From DASZQY01 sp048498575 (GTDB lineage: Bacteria > Pseudomonadota > Alphaproteobacteria > Rhizobiales > Kaistiaceae), in NCBI GenBank assembly GCA_048498575.1, contig JBEHXS010000150.1, positions 1-6,684 on the forward strand: 6,684 nt of DNA. Reading direction: 5' to 3'. A program made the translations under genes and the position numbers. Positions 1 through 6,684 of the stretch are shown here, piece after piece. Position 1 is the first letter of the stretch, and each line of letters begins with the position of its first letter. The notes below the pieces were generated by a model that was not told the DNA's origin, did not search any database, and saw only the letters and a list, made by a program, of their open reading frames with translations.

Positions 1-855
1 GCCTTCCGGCTTTCGGCGATCGTCAGCCAGCGCGGCGTCGGCCCCGACGGTGTGCCCGTCTTCCGCTCGCTTGCCGACCTCGCGTCGTCGAACGTCGCGG
101 TCGATGCGATTGCCGTCTGCACGCCGCCGCAGGTCCGTCACGCCACCGCCCGCGCCGCGCTCGCCATGGGCAAGCACGTCCTGCTCGAGAAGCCGCCGGC
201 GGCGACGCTCTCCGAGCTCGAAGATCTGGTGTCCTTCGCTCAGTCGAAAGGTCGCGTCCTCTTCGCCACCTGGCATGCGCAATACAACGCCGCGGTGGCC
301 GAAGCGAAGCGGCGGCTGGCCGGCCAGCGCGTCGTCCGCCTGCAGGTGAACTGGAAGGAGGACGTGCGCCGCTGGCATCCCGGCCAGGCATGGATCTGGC
401 AGGCCGGCGGCTTCGGCGTTTTCGATCCCGGCATCAACGCGCTGTCGATCGTGAGCCGTATCATGCCGTCGCCGGTATTCGTGCGCGCGGCCGATCTCAC
501 CTTCCCGGCGAACTGCGATGCGCCGATTGCCGCGATGCTTCGCTTCGCCACCGCCGACGCGGAGGGCGGGCTTGCCGCCGATTTCGACTGGCGCCAGACG
601 GGCCTGCAGACCTGGGAGATCGAAATCGAGACCGCCGCGGGCAACCGGCTGAAGCTGGAGAACGGCGGCGCCACCCTTGTCGTCGACGGCAAGCCGGCGG
701 TCGCCAGGCCCATGCGCGAGTACGAGGAAATCTACGCCCGCTTTGTCGAGCTGCTCGCCGCCGGCCAATCCGACGTCGACGCCGCTCCCCTCCGCCTGGT
801 CGCCGATGCGTTTCTTGTCGGCCGCCGCCTGGTCACCGATCCCTTCGTCGAATGA
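1..855 (+). CDS. Sugar 1-dehydrogenase, Gfo/Idh/MocA family (L-arabinose/D-galactose 1-dehydrogenase type), 5' partial
   Basis: The frame is open from base 1 to the TGA at 853-855, giving 284 residues, so the start lies left of the window. The protein matches what I recall of Azospirillum L-arabinose 1-dehydrogenase and rhizobial D-galactose 1-dehydrogenase, which oxidise the C1 of the aldose to the lactone with NAD(P)+ in the cytoplasm. Visible landmarks, numbered from base 1, are CTPPQVR after the Rossmann core, EKPP with the catalytic Lys64 (190-192), WKEDVRRWHPG with Glu120 and His126, and FDPGIN with Asp142 (424-426) and Asn146 (436-438). These line up with K91, E147, H153, D169 and N173 of the Azospirillum enzyme at a constant offset of 27. 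About 27 residues, including the GxGxxA dinucleotide loop, are therefore missing off the edge. The C-terminal SDVDAAPLRLVADAFLVGRR stretch is also typical. The gene is probably co-transcribed with the SGNH hydrolase 13 bp downstream. Arabinose versus galactose preference cannot be decided from sequence, because characterised members accept both. Confidence 0.88.
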   Translation, partial: AFRLSAIVSQRGVGPDGVPVFRSLADLASSNVAVDAIAVCTPPQVRHATARAALAMGKHVLLEKPPAATLSELEDLVSFAQSKGRVLFATWHAQYNAAVAEAKRRLAGQRVVRLQVNWKEDVRRWHPGQAWIWQAGGFGVFDPGINALSIVSRIMPSPVFVRAADLTFPANCDAPIAAMLRFATADAEGGLAADFDWRQTGLQTWEIEIETAAGNRLKLENGGATLVVDGKPAVARPMREYEEIYARFVELLAAGQSDVDAAPLRLVADAFLVGRRLVTDPFVE

Positions 856-868
856 ACCGGAAACCGCG

Positions 869-1504
869 ATGAAAACCGTGCTTTGCTTCGGCGACTCCAA
901 CACCCACGGCGCCGCCACCGTGCCGCGGCCGGACGGACGCTATGCTCCCGACGAGCGCTGGCCCGGCGTGCTCCGCGCAGCCCTTGGCCCGGGCTGGCTG
1001 GTGATCGAGGAGGGGCTCGGCGGCCGCACCACCGTGAGCGACGATCCCGTCGAAGGCCAAGAGCGCAATGGCCGCCGCTATCTCTACCCCTGCCTGATGA
1101 GTCACAAGCCGCTCGACGTGGTCGCGATCATGCTGGGCACCAATGACCTCAAGGCGCGCTTCGGCAAGACGCCGTGGGAGGTCGCCGCCGGGGTCGGCGC
1201 GCTCGTCAACATCGTGCAGAAATCGGAAGCCGGTCCCGGCGGCCGCGCGCCCGAGGTGCTGGTCGTCTGCCCGCCGCCTTTCGCGCCGCTCACCGGCTTC
1301 ACCGAGATGTTCGCCGGCGGCGGCGCGGAAAAATCATTCGAGCTGGCGAAGCATTATCGCGCCATGGCCGAGACCGCGGGCGTCCGCTTCCTCGATGCCG
1401 GCTCGGTAGCGAAATCGAGCCCGTTCGACGGCATCCACCTCGATCCCGACGCGCACCTCGCCATCGGCAAGGCGGTGGCCGCCGAGATCCGCAAGATCGG
1501 CTAG
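869..1504 (+). CDS. SGNH/GDSL-family hydrolase (arylesterase-like)
   Basis: This is a 211-residue serine hydrolase of the SGNH fold, which covers esterases, acyltransferases and carbohydrate deacetylases. Block I is FGDSNTHG with the nucleophile Ser10. Block II is EEGLGGRTT around residues 47-55, with a Gly for the oxyanion hole. Block III is GTND with Asn92. Block V is DGIH with Asp187 and His190, completing the triad. The IEEGLxxRTTxxDDP, IMLGTND and VVxPPP motifs resemble the small oligomeric arylesterase group known from Sinorhizobium and Mycobacterium. There is no signal peptide or membrane segment, so the protein is probably cytoplasmic. The ATG at 869 is preceded by a short purine run (GGAAA, 859-863) and lies 13 bp after the dehydrogenase stop, so the two genes look co-transcribed. 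The natural substrate is unknown. The position after a lactone-forming dehydrogenase makes deacylation of a sugar or lactone hydrolysis worth considering, but that is inference. Confidence 0.9.
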   Translation: MKTVLCFGDSNTHGAATVPRPDGRYAPDERWPGVLRAALGPGWLVIEEGLGGRTTVSDDPVEGQERNGRRYLYPCLMSHKPLDVVAIMLGTNDLKARFGKTPWEVAAGVGALVNIVQKSEAGPGGRAPEVLVVCPPPFAPLTGFTEMFAGGGAEKSFELAKHYRAMAETAGVRFLDAGSVAKSSPFDGIHLDPDAHLAIGKAVAAEIRKIG

Positions 1505-1514
1505 GCGCGCAGCA

Positions 1515-1538
1515 GAAAGGGCGCCGCTGCGCCCTTTC
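1515..1538. terminator. Hairpin terminator shared by two convergent genes
   Basis: There is a perfect 10-bp stem: GAAAGGGCGC (1515-1524) pairs with GCGCCCTTTC (1529-1538) across a 4-nt loop. It lies in the 59-bp gap between the hydrolase stop (1504) and the ATPase stop (1564), so it can end transcription from both sides. Each 3' arm ends in TTTC rather than a long U tract, so the hairpin may be only partly Rho-independent. The stem is seen directly; the function is inferred from position. Confidence 0.72.
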
Positions 1539-1563
1539 ACAAGATCGCGCGTCCGCTAGCCGA

Positions 1564-2640
<1,077 letters not shown>

Positions 2641-2668
2641 CGTTCCCGTCCCTTGGCTGTCGTCGCCA

Positions 2669-2680
2669 TTGTCGTGACAA
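2669..2680. promoter_or_regulatory. Perfect 12-bp dyad between the GH127-like and ATPase genes
   Basis: TTGTC-GT-GACAA is a perfect inverted repeat with a 2-nt spacer. It lies in an AT-richer patch that also holds ATGCAT (2681-2686), inside the 66-bp gap upstream of the ATPase start. It could be an operator for a sugar-responsive regulator or part of a promoter for the ATPase gene. I cannot assign clear -35/-10 boxes. A short dyad can also arise by chance. Confidence 0.27.
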
Positions 2681-2706
2681 ATGCATATCGGCCGCCGCGT
2701 CTCCGA

Positions 2707-4593
2707 TCAATCCTCCGGCAGCCAGACGCGCATTTCTGCGGCGCCGCGGTTCGCCCACAGGTAGTAGGGGACGGCGATCATGGCGGCCGGACGCGTCTTG
2801 ATGGGCTCGGCGCGATAGAGCGCGGCCCCCCAGTCCCGGGTCTCGGCAACGATTCCCTCGGTGCTGAGCACGGTGACGCCGCCGAAAAGCCCCGGCCGCT
2901 CCTCGACGGAAATTGGCGCGACCTTGGACAGGGCGGCATCGGCGAGCGGTGCCGCCAGGTTGTCGGCCGCCTCGAAGCAATAGACGAGCGGCCCACGCTT
3001 CAGCGCCACCCGACCGGCATCGGCCGCGACGGCCGGGTGGGCGCGGAGCCGCTCCACCGGCATGGGCAGGTCGAGCTCGACGACGTCGCCCGGCTGCCAG
3101 CGGCGGCGGAGCTCGAGGTAGCCCTTGACCAGATTGCTGCCGACATCGACGCCGGCGTCGTTGATGCGCGCCCTGGCACCCGTCGCGTATCCCGGTATGC
3201 GCAGCCGCAGCGTGAATTCGTGCGGCGCCTCGGGTTCGATCAGCAGCTTTATCCGCCCCGTCCACGGATAGTTGCTGTTCTCGTGGATGCTGACGGCCCG
3301 CCCGCCGAGGCTGACCGTCGCCGAGGCGCCGCCGTAGAGGTGCACCGCCAGGCAGTCGTCGCGCGTCGAGTAGAACAGGCCGCCGACCGAGGCGATCAGC
3401 CGGGCGATGTCGGTGGCCGCCGCCGTGTCCTCGCGCCCGTCGGCGCGTTGCTCGCTGCCGTCGCTTTCCAGCGGATTGAAGTGGAAGGTGCGCGTGCCGT
3501 CGTGCGAGAGGCCAGCGAGCGCCGCATTGTAGAGGCACAGCTCCATGACGTCGGCGATCGCGCCGTCGAGCGAGCCCATGAGCAGCCGCTTCGCCCAGTT
3601 CACCATGCTCGCGGCGGCGCTGGTCGTTGCGGCGGCGGTGGCGTTGGGCAGGTCGTAGTTCGCGCCGAAGACGTCGCGATCGCGGTCCGCCCCGACGCCG
3701 CCGGTGACGTAGAGGTGGTGCGTGGTCACGTCGCGCCACAGCGCCTCGACCGTGCGCTGCAGGCTCTGGTCGCCGAGCTCGGCGGCTAGTTGCGCCATCG
3801 CCGCGTAGAGGTTGAGCGCCCGCGACACGCTGCCGATCACCGTCTCCTGCGTCCGCACGCGCCGGTGCGACTGCGTGAACTCGTAGGTGCGCCCGACGAG
3901 ATCGGAAGGCTCGTCGCCGCGCGCCACCGCTTCCATGTCGAAATAGTGCGGCTGGCGCCCGCGCTCATCGATGAAATAGGCGGCGAGGTCGCGGTGCCGC
4001 TCGTCCTTGCTGACGCCGTAGAGGCGGAGCAGCGCGAGCTCGATTTCCGGATAGCCGCAGTAGCCGCGGCGCTGCTCCTCGCCGCGCCCGAAGGTCGCCG
4101 CGATGTGATCGACAAGCTTCAGCGCGATGTCGATCAGCCGCCGCTCGCCCGTCGTCTGGAAGTCCGCGACCGCCGCTTCGATCAGATGACCGGCGGCGTA
4201 GAGCTCGCGGTCGTCGCGGAGGTTGCTCCAGCGCCGGTCGGCGGCGTTCTGGATGAACCATGTGTTGAGGTAGCCGTCCGGCATCTGTGCTTGCGCCAGC
4301 ACCTCGACGAGCGAAGCGATGCGCGCCTCGGTCTCGGCGTTGCGCTCGAAGGCGGTCGCCGCGATCGCCGCCTCCAGCCACTTGCCGATTTCGGCGTCGC
4401 GATACGTGCCGCGCGGGGAGGGCGCGTCGGCCTTGCCGGCGTCGTCCGCACCGAGGGCCGCAATCAGCCCGTCCGCCTCAAAACGGCGGAACTGCTCGGG
4501 AATCGTTCGCCTCGCAACCGTCTCCAGCCGCTCACGCCAGAACGGCCCGTCAATTCTGACGGCCGCATAACTGACAGGCGTGTGCTGGCGCAT
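2707..4593 (-). CDS. GH127-family (beta-L-arabinofuranosidase-like) protein lacking the canonical active site
   Basis: This 628-residue protein has the usual length for GH127 and no signal peptide, so it is likely cytoplasmic. The fold is recognisable along its whole length: VRIDGPFWRERL near the N-terminus, DGYLNTWF, ELYAAGHLIEA (130-140), EIELALLRLYGV, YVTGGVGA, YDLPN (313-317), ELCLYN (351-356), FNPLE, IARLIASVGGLFYS, then the beta-domain motifs NSNYPWTG, LRIPGYA, GDVVELDLPMPVERLRAHP and VALKRGPLVYC. Characterised GH127 enzymes cleave terminal beta-L-arabinofuranosyl residues using a zinc-bound Cys nucleophile. Here those positions are changed: Cys-Cys is Ala391-Ala392, Zn-ligand Glu is Thr323, Zn-ligand Cys is Ser325, acid/base Glu is Asp307, and pocket His are Arg129, Tyr181 and Ser255. 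The start ATG at 4593 is the first plausible one after the lspA stop and has no clear Shine-Dalgarno. The gene sits 53 bp after lspA and precedes the sugar ABC ATPase. Family membership is secure. Beta-L-arabinofuranosidase activity should not be assumed. Confidence 0.9.
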   Translation of the reverse strand: MRQHTPVSYAAVRIDGPFWRERLETVARRTIPEQFRRFEADGLIAALGADDAGKADAPSPRGTYRDAEIGKWLEAAIAATAFERNAETEARIASLVEVLAQAQMPDGYLNTWFIQNAADRRWSNLRDDRELYAAGHLIEAAVADFQTTGERRLIDIALKLVDHIAATFGRGEEQRRGYCGYPEIELALLRLYGVSKDERHRDLAAYFIDERGRQPHYFDMEAVARGDEPSDLVGRTYEFTQSHRRVRTQETVIGSVSRALNLYAAMAQLAAELGDQSLQRTVEALWRDVTTHHLYVTGGVGADRDRDVFGANYDLPNATAAATTSAAASMVNWAKRLLMGSLDGAIADVMELCLYNAALAGLSHDGTRTFHFNPLESDGSEQRADGREDTAAATDIARLIASVGGLFYSTRDDCLAVHLYGGASATVSLGGRAVSIHENSNYPWTGRIKLLIEPEAPHEFTLRLRIPGYATGARARINDAGVDVGSNLVKGYLELRRRWQPGDVVELDLPMPVERLRAHPAVAADAGRVALKRGPLVYCFEAADNLAAPLADAALSKVAPISVEERPGLFGGVTVLSTEGIVAETRDWGAALYRAEPIKTRPAAMIAVPYYLWANRGAAEMRVWLPED

Positions 4594-4628
4594 AAGGAAT
4601 CGCGAGGGTTGTCCCGCACGAACCCTAA

Positions 4629-4641
4629 CACGGCGGCCGTG
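4629..4641 (-). terminator. Possible weak hairpin after lspA
   Basis: CACGG (4629-4633) pairs with CCGTG (4637-4641) across a 3-nt loop, immediately downstream of the lspA stop. On the minus strand it is followed by TTAGGGTT, not a proper U tract. It could attenuate read-through from the lspA operon into the GH127-like gene. The stem is only 5 bp, so this is a weak call. Confidence 0.2.
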
Positions 4642-4646
4642 GCTGG

Positions 4647-5141
4647 CTACTCTTTCGCCGGTAGGAGATAGGCGAGTACGAGCAGGATCGGCCCGAGCGT
4701 CAGCGCAGCGTCGGCGAGGTTGAAGACGAAGAGCGGCCGGTCGCCGAGGTGCAGGTAAAGGAAATCGACCACCGATCCGAGGCGCACGCGGTCGGCGAGG
4801 TTGCCGATGGCGCCGCCGAGGATGAGGGCGAAGCCGATCGCCGCGAGCCGGCCGCCCTCCGTTGCCCGCATCCAGAACCACGCCACCACGATTGCGATCA
4901 CCACGGTGAGCGCGATCAGCGGCAGTCCGCCGCCGGAGAGAAACGAGAAAGCGATTCCGGTGTTCTCGACGCGGAACAGCGTGAGCAGGCCGGGCACCAG
5001 CTCGACCGGCTGGCGCGGCGGCAGCAGGGCCTGCGCCGTCAGCTTGGCGGCCTGGTCGGCGATGACGGTCAGCACGACCACGGTGGCGCCGAGCAGCGAC
5101 AGCGGTCCGGCCGGCACCCCCGTCCGCCATGTGGCCGTCAC
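4647..5141 (-). CDS. lspA: Lipoprotein signal peptidase (signal peptidase II)
   Basis: This 164-residue inner-membrane aspartyl peptidase removes the signal peptide from prolipoproteins after diacylglyceryl addition. Four hydrophobic segments are visible at about residues 15-33, 73-91, 98-113 and 143-160. Conserved blocks are ADQAAK (28-33), VENTGIAFSFL (58-68), GGAIGNLADRVRLGSVVDF (109-127) and FNLADAALTLG (140-150). Asp126 and Asp144 are the expected catalytic pair. The start is taken as the GTG at 5139-5141 because it overlaps the stop of the upstream methyltransferase by 4 nt (GTGA), a layout typical of translational coupling. Another GTG lies eight codons further in (Val9), but using it would crowd the first membrane segment. 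The size is normal for the family, and nothing in the sequence suggests loss of function. Confidence 0.96.
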   Translation of the reverse strand: MTATWRTGVPAGPLSLLGATVVVLTVIADQAAKLTAQALLPPRQPVELVPGLLTLFRVENTGIAFSFLSGGGLPLIALTVVIAIVVAWFWMRATEGGRLAAIGFALILGGAIGNLADRVRLGSVVDFLYLHLGDRPLFVFNLADAALTLGPILLVLAYLLPAKE

Positions 5142-5980
5142 AGTGAAAGATCCGCGCGGCGGATTTCGAACAGCATCACTGCCGTGGCCACCGCGAGGTT
5201 GAGCGAGTCGGCCTTGCCCGCCATCGGGATCTTGACGAGCAGGTTCGCCGCTGCCGCGGTCTCGGCCGTCAGCCCGGACTGCTCGGTGCCCATGAGCAGC
5301 AGCACCGGCCGCCGGTATTCGGCAGCGCGGTAGTCCGCCGTCGCGGCAAGATGGGTGCCCACCACGCTCCCCGGCCAGCCCGCCGCGAACTTCGCGAAGT
5401 CGGCGCGGCTGGCGCGTACAACCGGCACCGCGAACACCGAGCCCATGGTAGCGCGCACGGCTTCCGTCGAGAACGGATCGACCGTCTCGCCGATGAGGAT
5501 GATCCCGGCCGCGCCGACCGCGTCGGCCGTGCGCACGATGGTGCCGAGGTTGCCCGGGTCGCGGATGCCTTCCAGCGCCACCCAGACGTCGCCGGTCTTC
5601 GGCTTCACCGCGGCGAGCGGCGTCAGCTTCTGCTCGAAGACGCCGATCACCGTCTGCGGGTTGTCGCGCCGGCTGATCTTGGCGAGCACCGCTTCGCTGG
5701 CTTCGATCACCGTGCCGCCCTTGGCGTGCGTCGCGCCGGCGAGCCGCGCGACGAGCGGCTGGCTGCGCACCGCCGGCGCGTAGACCAGCGTCTGCACCTT
5801 CCAGCCAGCTTCCGCCGCATCGGCGACGAGCTTCAGCCCCTCGGCGACGAACAGCCCGCTCGCCTTGCGATTCTTGGGCAGCGCGAGCCCCCGAATTTCC
5901 TTGACCAGCGGGTTGGCGAGGCTGGTCACCTGCTTCACCGCGCCGGGCGGCGGCGGTCCATCGTGGCCGGCGCTCTTCAT
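5138..5980 (-). CDS. SpoU/TrmH-family RNA 2'-O-methyltransferase
   Basis: This 280-residue protein is a SPOUT-class enzyme that transfers a methyl group from SAM to a ribose 2'-OH in rRNA or tRNA. The N-terminal part (about 15-115) holds the substrate-binding domain motif GLFVAEGLKLVADA. The C-terminal knotted catalytic domain has motif 1, ALEGIRDPGNLGTIVRTAD, with Asn144 and catalytic Arg150. Motif 2 is LLLMGTEQSGL (227-237, Glu233), and motif 3 is IPMAGKADSLNLAVATAV (251-268, Ser259/Asn261). The ATG at 5980 was chosen because it overlaps the upstream methyltransferase stop as ATGA. The leader of about 14 Gly/Pro-rich residues before the conserved region is poorly constrained, and a GTG at Val15 is an alternative. 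The target nucleotide (RlmB-like 23S, or tRNA) cannot be read from sequence. Confidence 0.93.
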   Translation of the reverse strand: MKSAGHDGPPPPGAVKQVTSLANPLVKEIRGLALPKNRKASGLFVAEGLKLVADAAEAGWKVQTLVYAPAVRSQPLVARLAGATHAKGGTVIEASEAVLAKISRRDNPQTVIGVFEQKLTPLAAVKPKTGDVWVALEGIRDPGNLGTIVRTADAVGAAGIILIGETVDPFSTEAVRATMGSVFAVPVVRASRADFAKFAAGWPGSVVGTHLAATADYRAAEYRRPVLLLMGTEQSGLTAETAAAANLLVKIPMAGKADSLNLAVATAVMLFEIRRADLSL

Positions 5981-6684
5981 CGCGACCACCGGCTGAACAG
6001 CGAGGTGGAGAGCTTGCGCCCGCCGCTCTGTTCCTTGAGCACGAGCTCGCCCGATTCGAGGAGCCCGCTGCGACCGGCCAGCGCCTCGGCGGCCACCTCG
6101 TCGATCGAATAGAACGACGCGCGGATCGAGTACGCCGTGAGCACGACGAACAGCGGATTGTCGCTGAGCAGCGCGACACAGCCGGCAAGCAGCGGCTTCA
6201 GATGGGTGAAGATGTCCCACACCTCGCCCTTCGGCCCGCGCCCGAATTTCGGCGGGTCGAGGATGATGCCGTCGTAGCGGCTGCCGCGGCGCATCTCGCG
6301 CTCCACGAACTTCGGCGCGTCCTCGCAGATCCAGCGGATTGGCAGGGCCTCGAGCCCGCCCAGCGCCTGGTTCTCGCGCGCCCAGCCGATCGCCTTCTTG
6401 GAGGCGTCGATGTGCGTCACCTCGGCGCCGGCCTTGGCGGCGATCAGCGAGGCGACGCCGGTGTAGGCGAAGAGGTTCAGCACCTTTACCGGCCGCGGCG
6501 CCCCGGCAATGCGCTGCTTCATCCATTCCCAGTGCGTCGCCTGCTCGGGAAATACGCCGACGTGGCGGAAGCTGGTGAAGCGGCCGAGAAAGGGCACGCC
6601 GTCATAGGCGAGGCGCCACGTCTCGCCGAGCGGCTTGCGGTAGCGCCAGCGCCCGTCCTTGTCGTCGTCCTCGCCGGGGCCGAC
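5977..6684 (-). CDS. Class I SAM-dependent (rRNA) methyltransferase, 5' partial
   Basis: The frame is open from the right edge to the TGA at 5977-5979, giving 235 residues; the N-terminus lies beyond the window. Numbered from the edge, the Rossmann-fold landmarks are motif I VLNLFAYTGVAS (68-79), the acidic loop HIDASKKAI with Asp93 for SAM ribose binding, and motif IV DPPKFGRGPKGE (143-154). The DPPKFGRG signature and the FPEQATHWEWM lead-in place it with the RlmI/S6-type SAM methyltransferases (Methyltrans_SAM family). Those usually modify rRNA bases, often forming m5C. Any N-terminal PUA-like domain would be outside the window. The stop overlaps the next gene's ATG by 4 nt, which makes it the first gene visible here of a coupled operon with the SpoU enzyme and lspA. 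The C-terminal KLSTSLFSRWSR tail looks complete. Confidence 0.92.
   Translation of the reverse strand, partial: VGPGEDDDKDGRWRYRKPLGETWRLAYDGVPFLGRFTSFRHVGVFPEQATHWEWMKQRIAGAPRPVKVLNLFAYTGVASLIAAKAGAEVTHIDASKKAIGWARENQALGGLEALPIRWICEDAPKFVEREMRRGSRYDGIILDPPKFGRGPKGEVWDIFTHLKPLLAGCVALLSDNPLFVVLTAYSIRASFYSIDEVAAEALAGRSGLLESGELVLKEQSGGRKLSTSLFSRWSR

Noticed and set aside
3406..3630. Loss of the GH127 catalytic residues caused by a frameshift or sequencing error.
   Set aside because: Family motifs before, between and after the altered sites (YVTGG, YDLPN, ELCLYN, FNPLE, IARL, NYPWTG) are all in one uninterrupted frame, so the changes are in-frame substitutions.
4605..4626. AGGGTT/AACCCT inverted repeat with a 10-nt loop as an operator or terminator.
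   Set aside because: It is only 6 bp, with a long loop and no U tract. It is too weak to call as a feature.
3790..4671. A 293-codon + strand frame antisense to the N-terminal half of the GH127-like gene.
   Set aside because: It is in the same shadow frame as the longer antisense frame, with low-complexity Arg/Val/Asp-rich translation and no motifs. The minus-strand gene explains the region.
4594..5130. In-frame extension of the GH127-like protein upstream to about 5130.
   Set aside because: The added residues are Arg/Pro/Gly-rich, overlap lspA in another frame and match nothing in GH127. The ATG at 4593 sits just before the conserved N-terminus.
5142..6188. In-frame extension of lspA upstream to about 6188.
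   Set aside because: The added sequence is a shadow of the two methyltransferases. The GTG at 5141 gives a normal 164-residue protein with a GTGA overlap.

Overview
This 6.7 kb window is GC-rich (about two-thirds G+C by eye) and gene-dense. Its codon use and gene types suggest an alphaproteobacterium, most likely of the Hyphomicrobiales (Rhizobiales). That placement rests on protein resemblance to Azospirillum/Rhizobium families and is an inference. No tRNA, rRNA, CRISPR array or mobile element is visible, and no gap between genes exceeds about 70 bp.

Layout. On the + strand, positions 1-855 hold a sugar 1-dehydrogenase of the Gfo/Idh/MocA family that runs off the left edge. It is followed 13 bp later by an SGNH/GDSL hydrolase (869-1504). 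A strong 10-bp hairpin (1515-1538) separates this pair from convergent minus-strand genes. Reading leftward from the right edge, the minus strand carries a class I SAM-dependent methyltransferase that runs off the right edge (5977-6684), a SpoU/TrmH-type RNA methyltransferase (5138-5980), lspA (signal peptidase II, 4647-5141), a GH127-family protein (2707-4593), and a MalK/UgpC-type sugar ABC transporter ATPase (1564-2640).

How the genes fit together. The two RNA methyltransferases and lspA overlap by 4 nt at each junction (ATGA, then GTGA), so they look like one translationally coupled housekeeping operon. The GH127-like gene starts 53 bp after lspA and the ATPase 66 bp after that. These two form a carbohydrate pair, possibly read through from lspA or driven by a local promoter. 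The dehydrogenase closely resembles the L-arabinose/D-galactose 1-dehydrogenases, while GH127 is the beta-L-arabinofuranosidase family. Both strands therefore point to pentose/galactose use: import by an ABC transporter (no permease or binding protein is in the window), cytoplasmic processing, then oxidation to an aldonolactone.

Main discovery candidate. The GH127-like protein is full length and keeps the family's scaffold motifs and C-terminal beta domains, but nearly every known catalytic, zinc-binding and sugar-contacting residue is replaced. The nucleophilic Cys and its neighbouring Cys are Ala-Ala, the Zn-ligand Glu and Cys are Thr and Ser, and the three active-site His are Arg, Tyr and Ser. 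It is either a new subfamily with different chemistry or a repurposed, non-catalytic sugar-binding protein.
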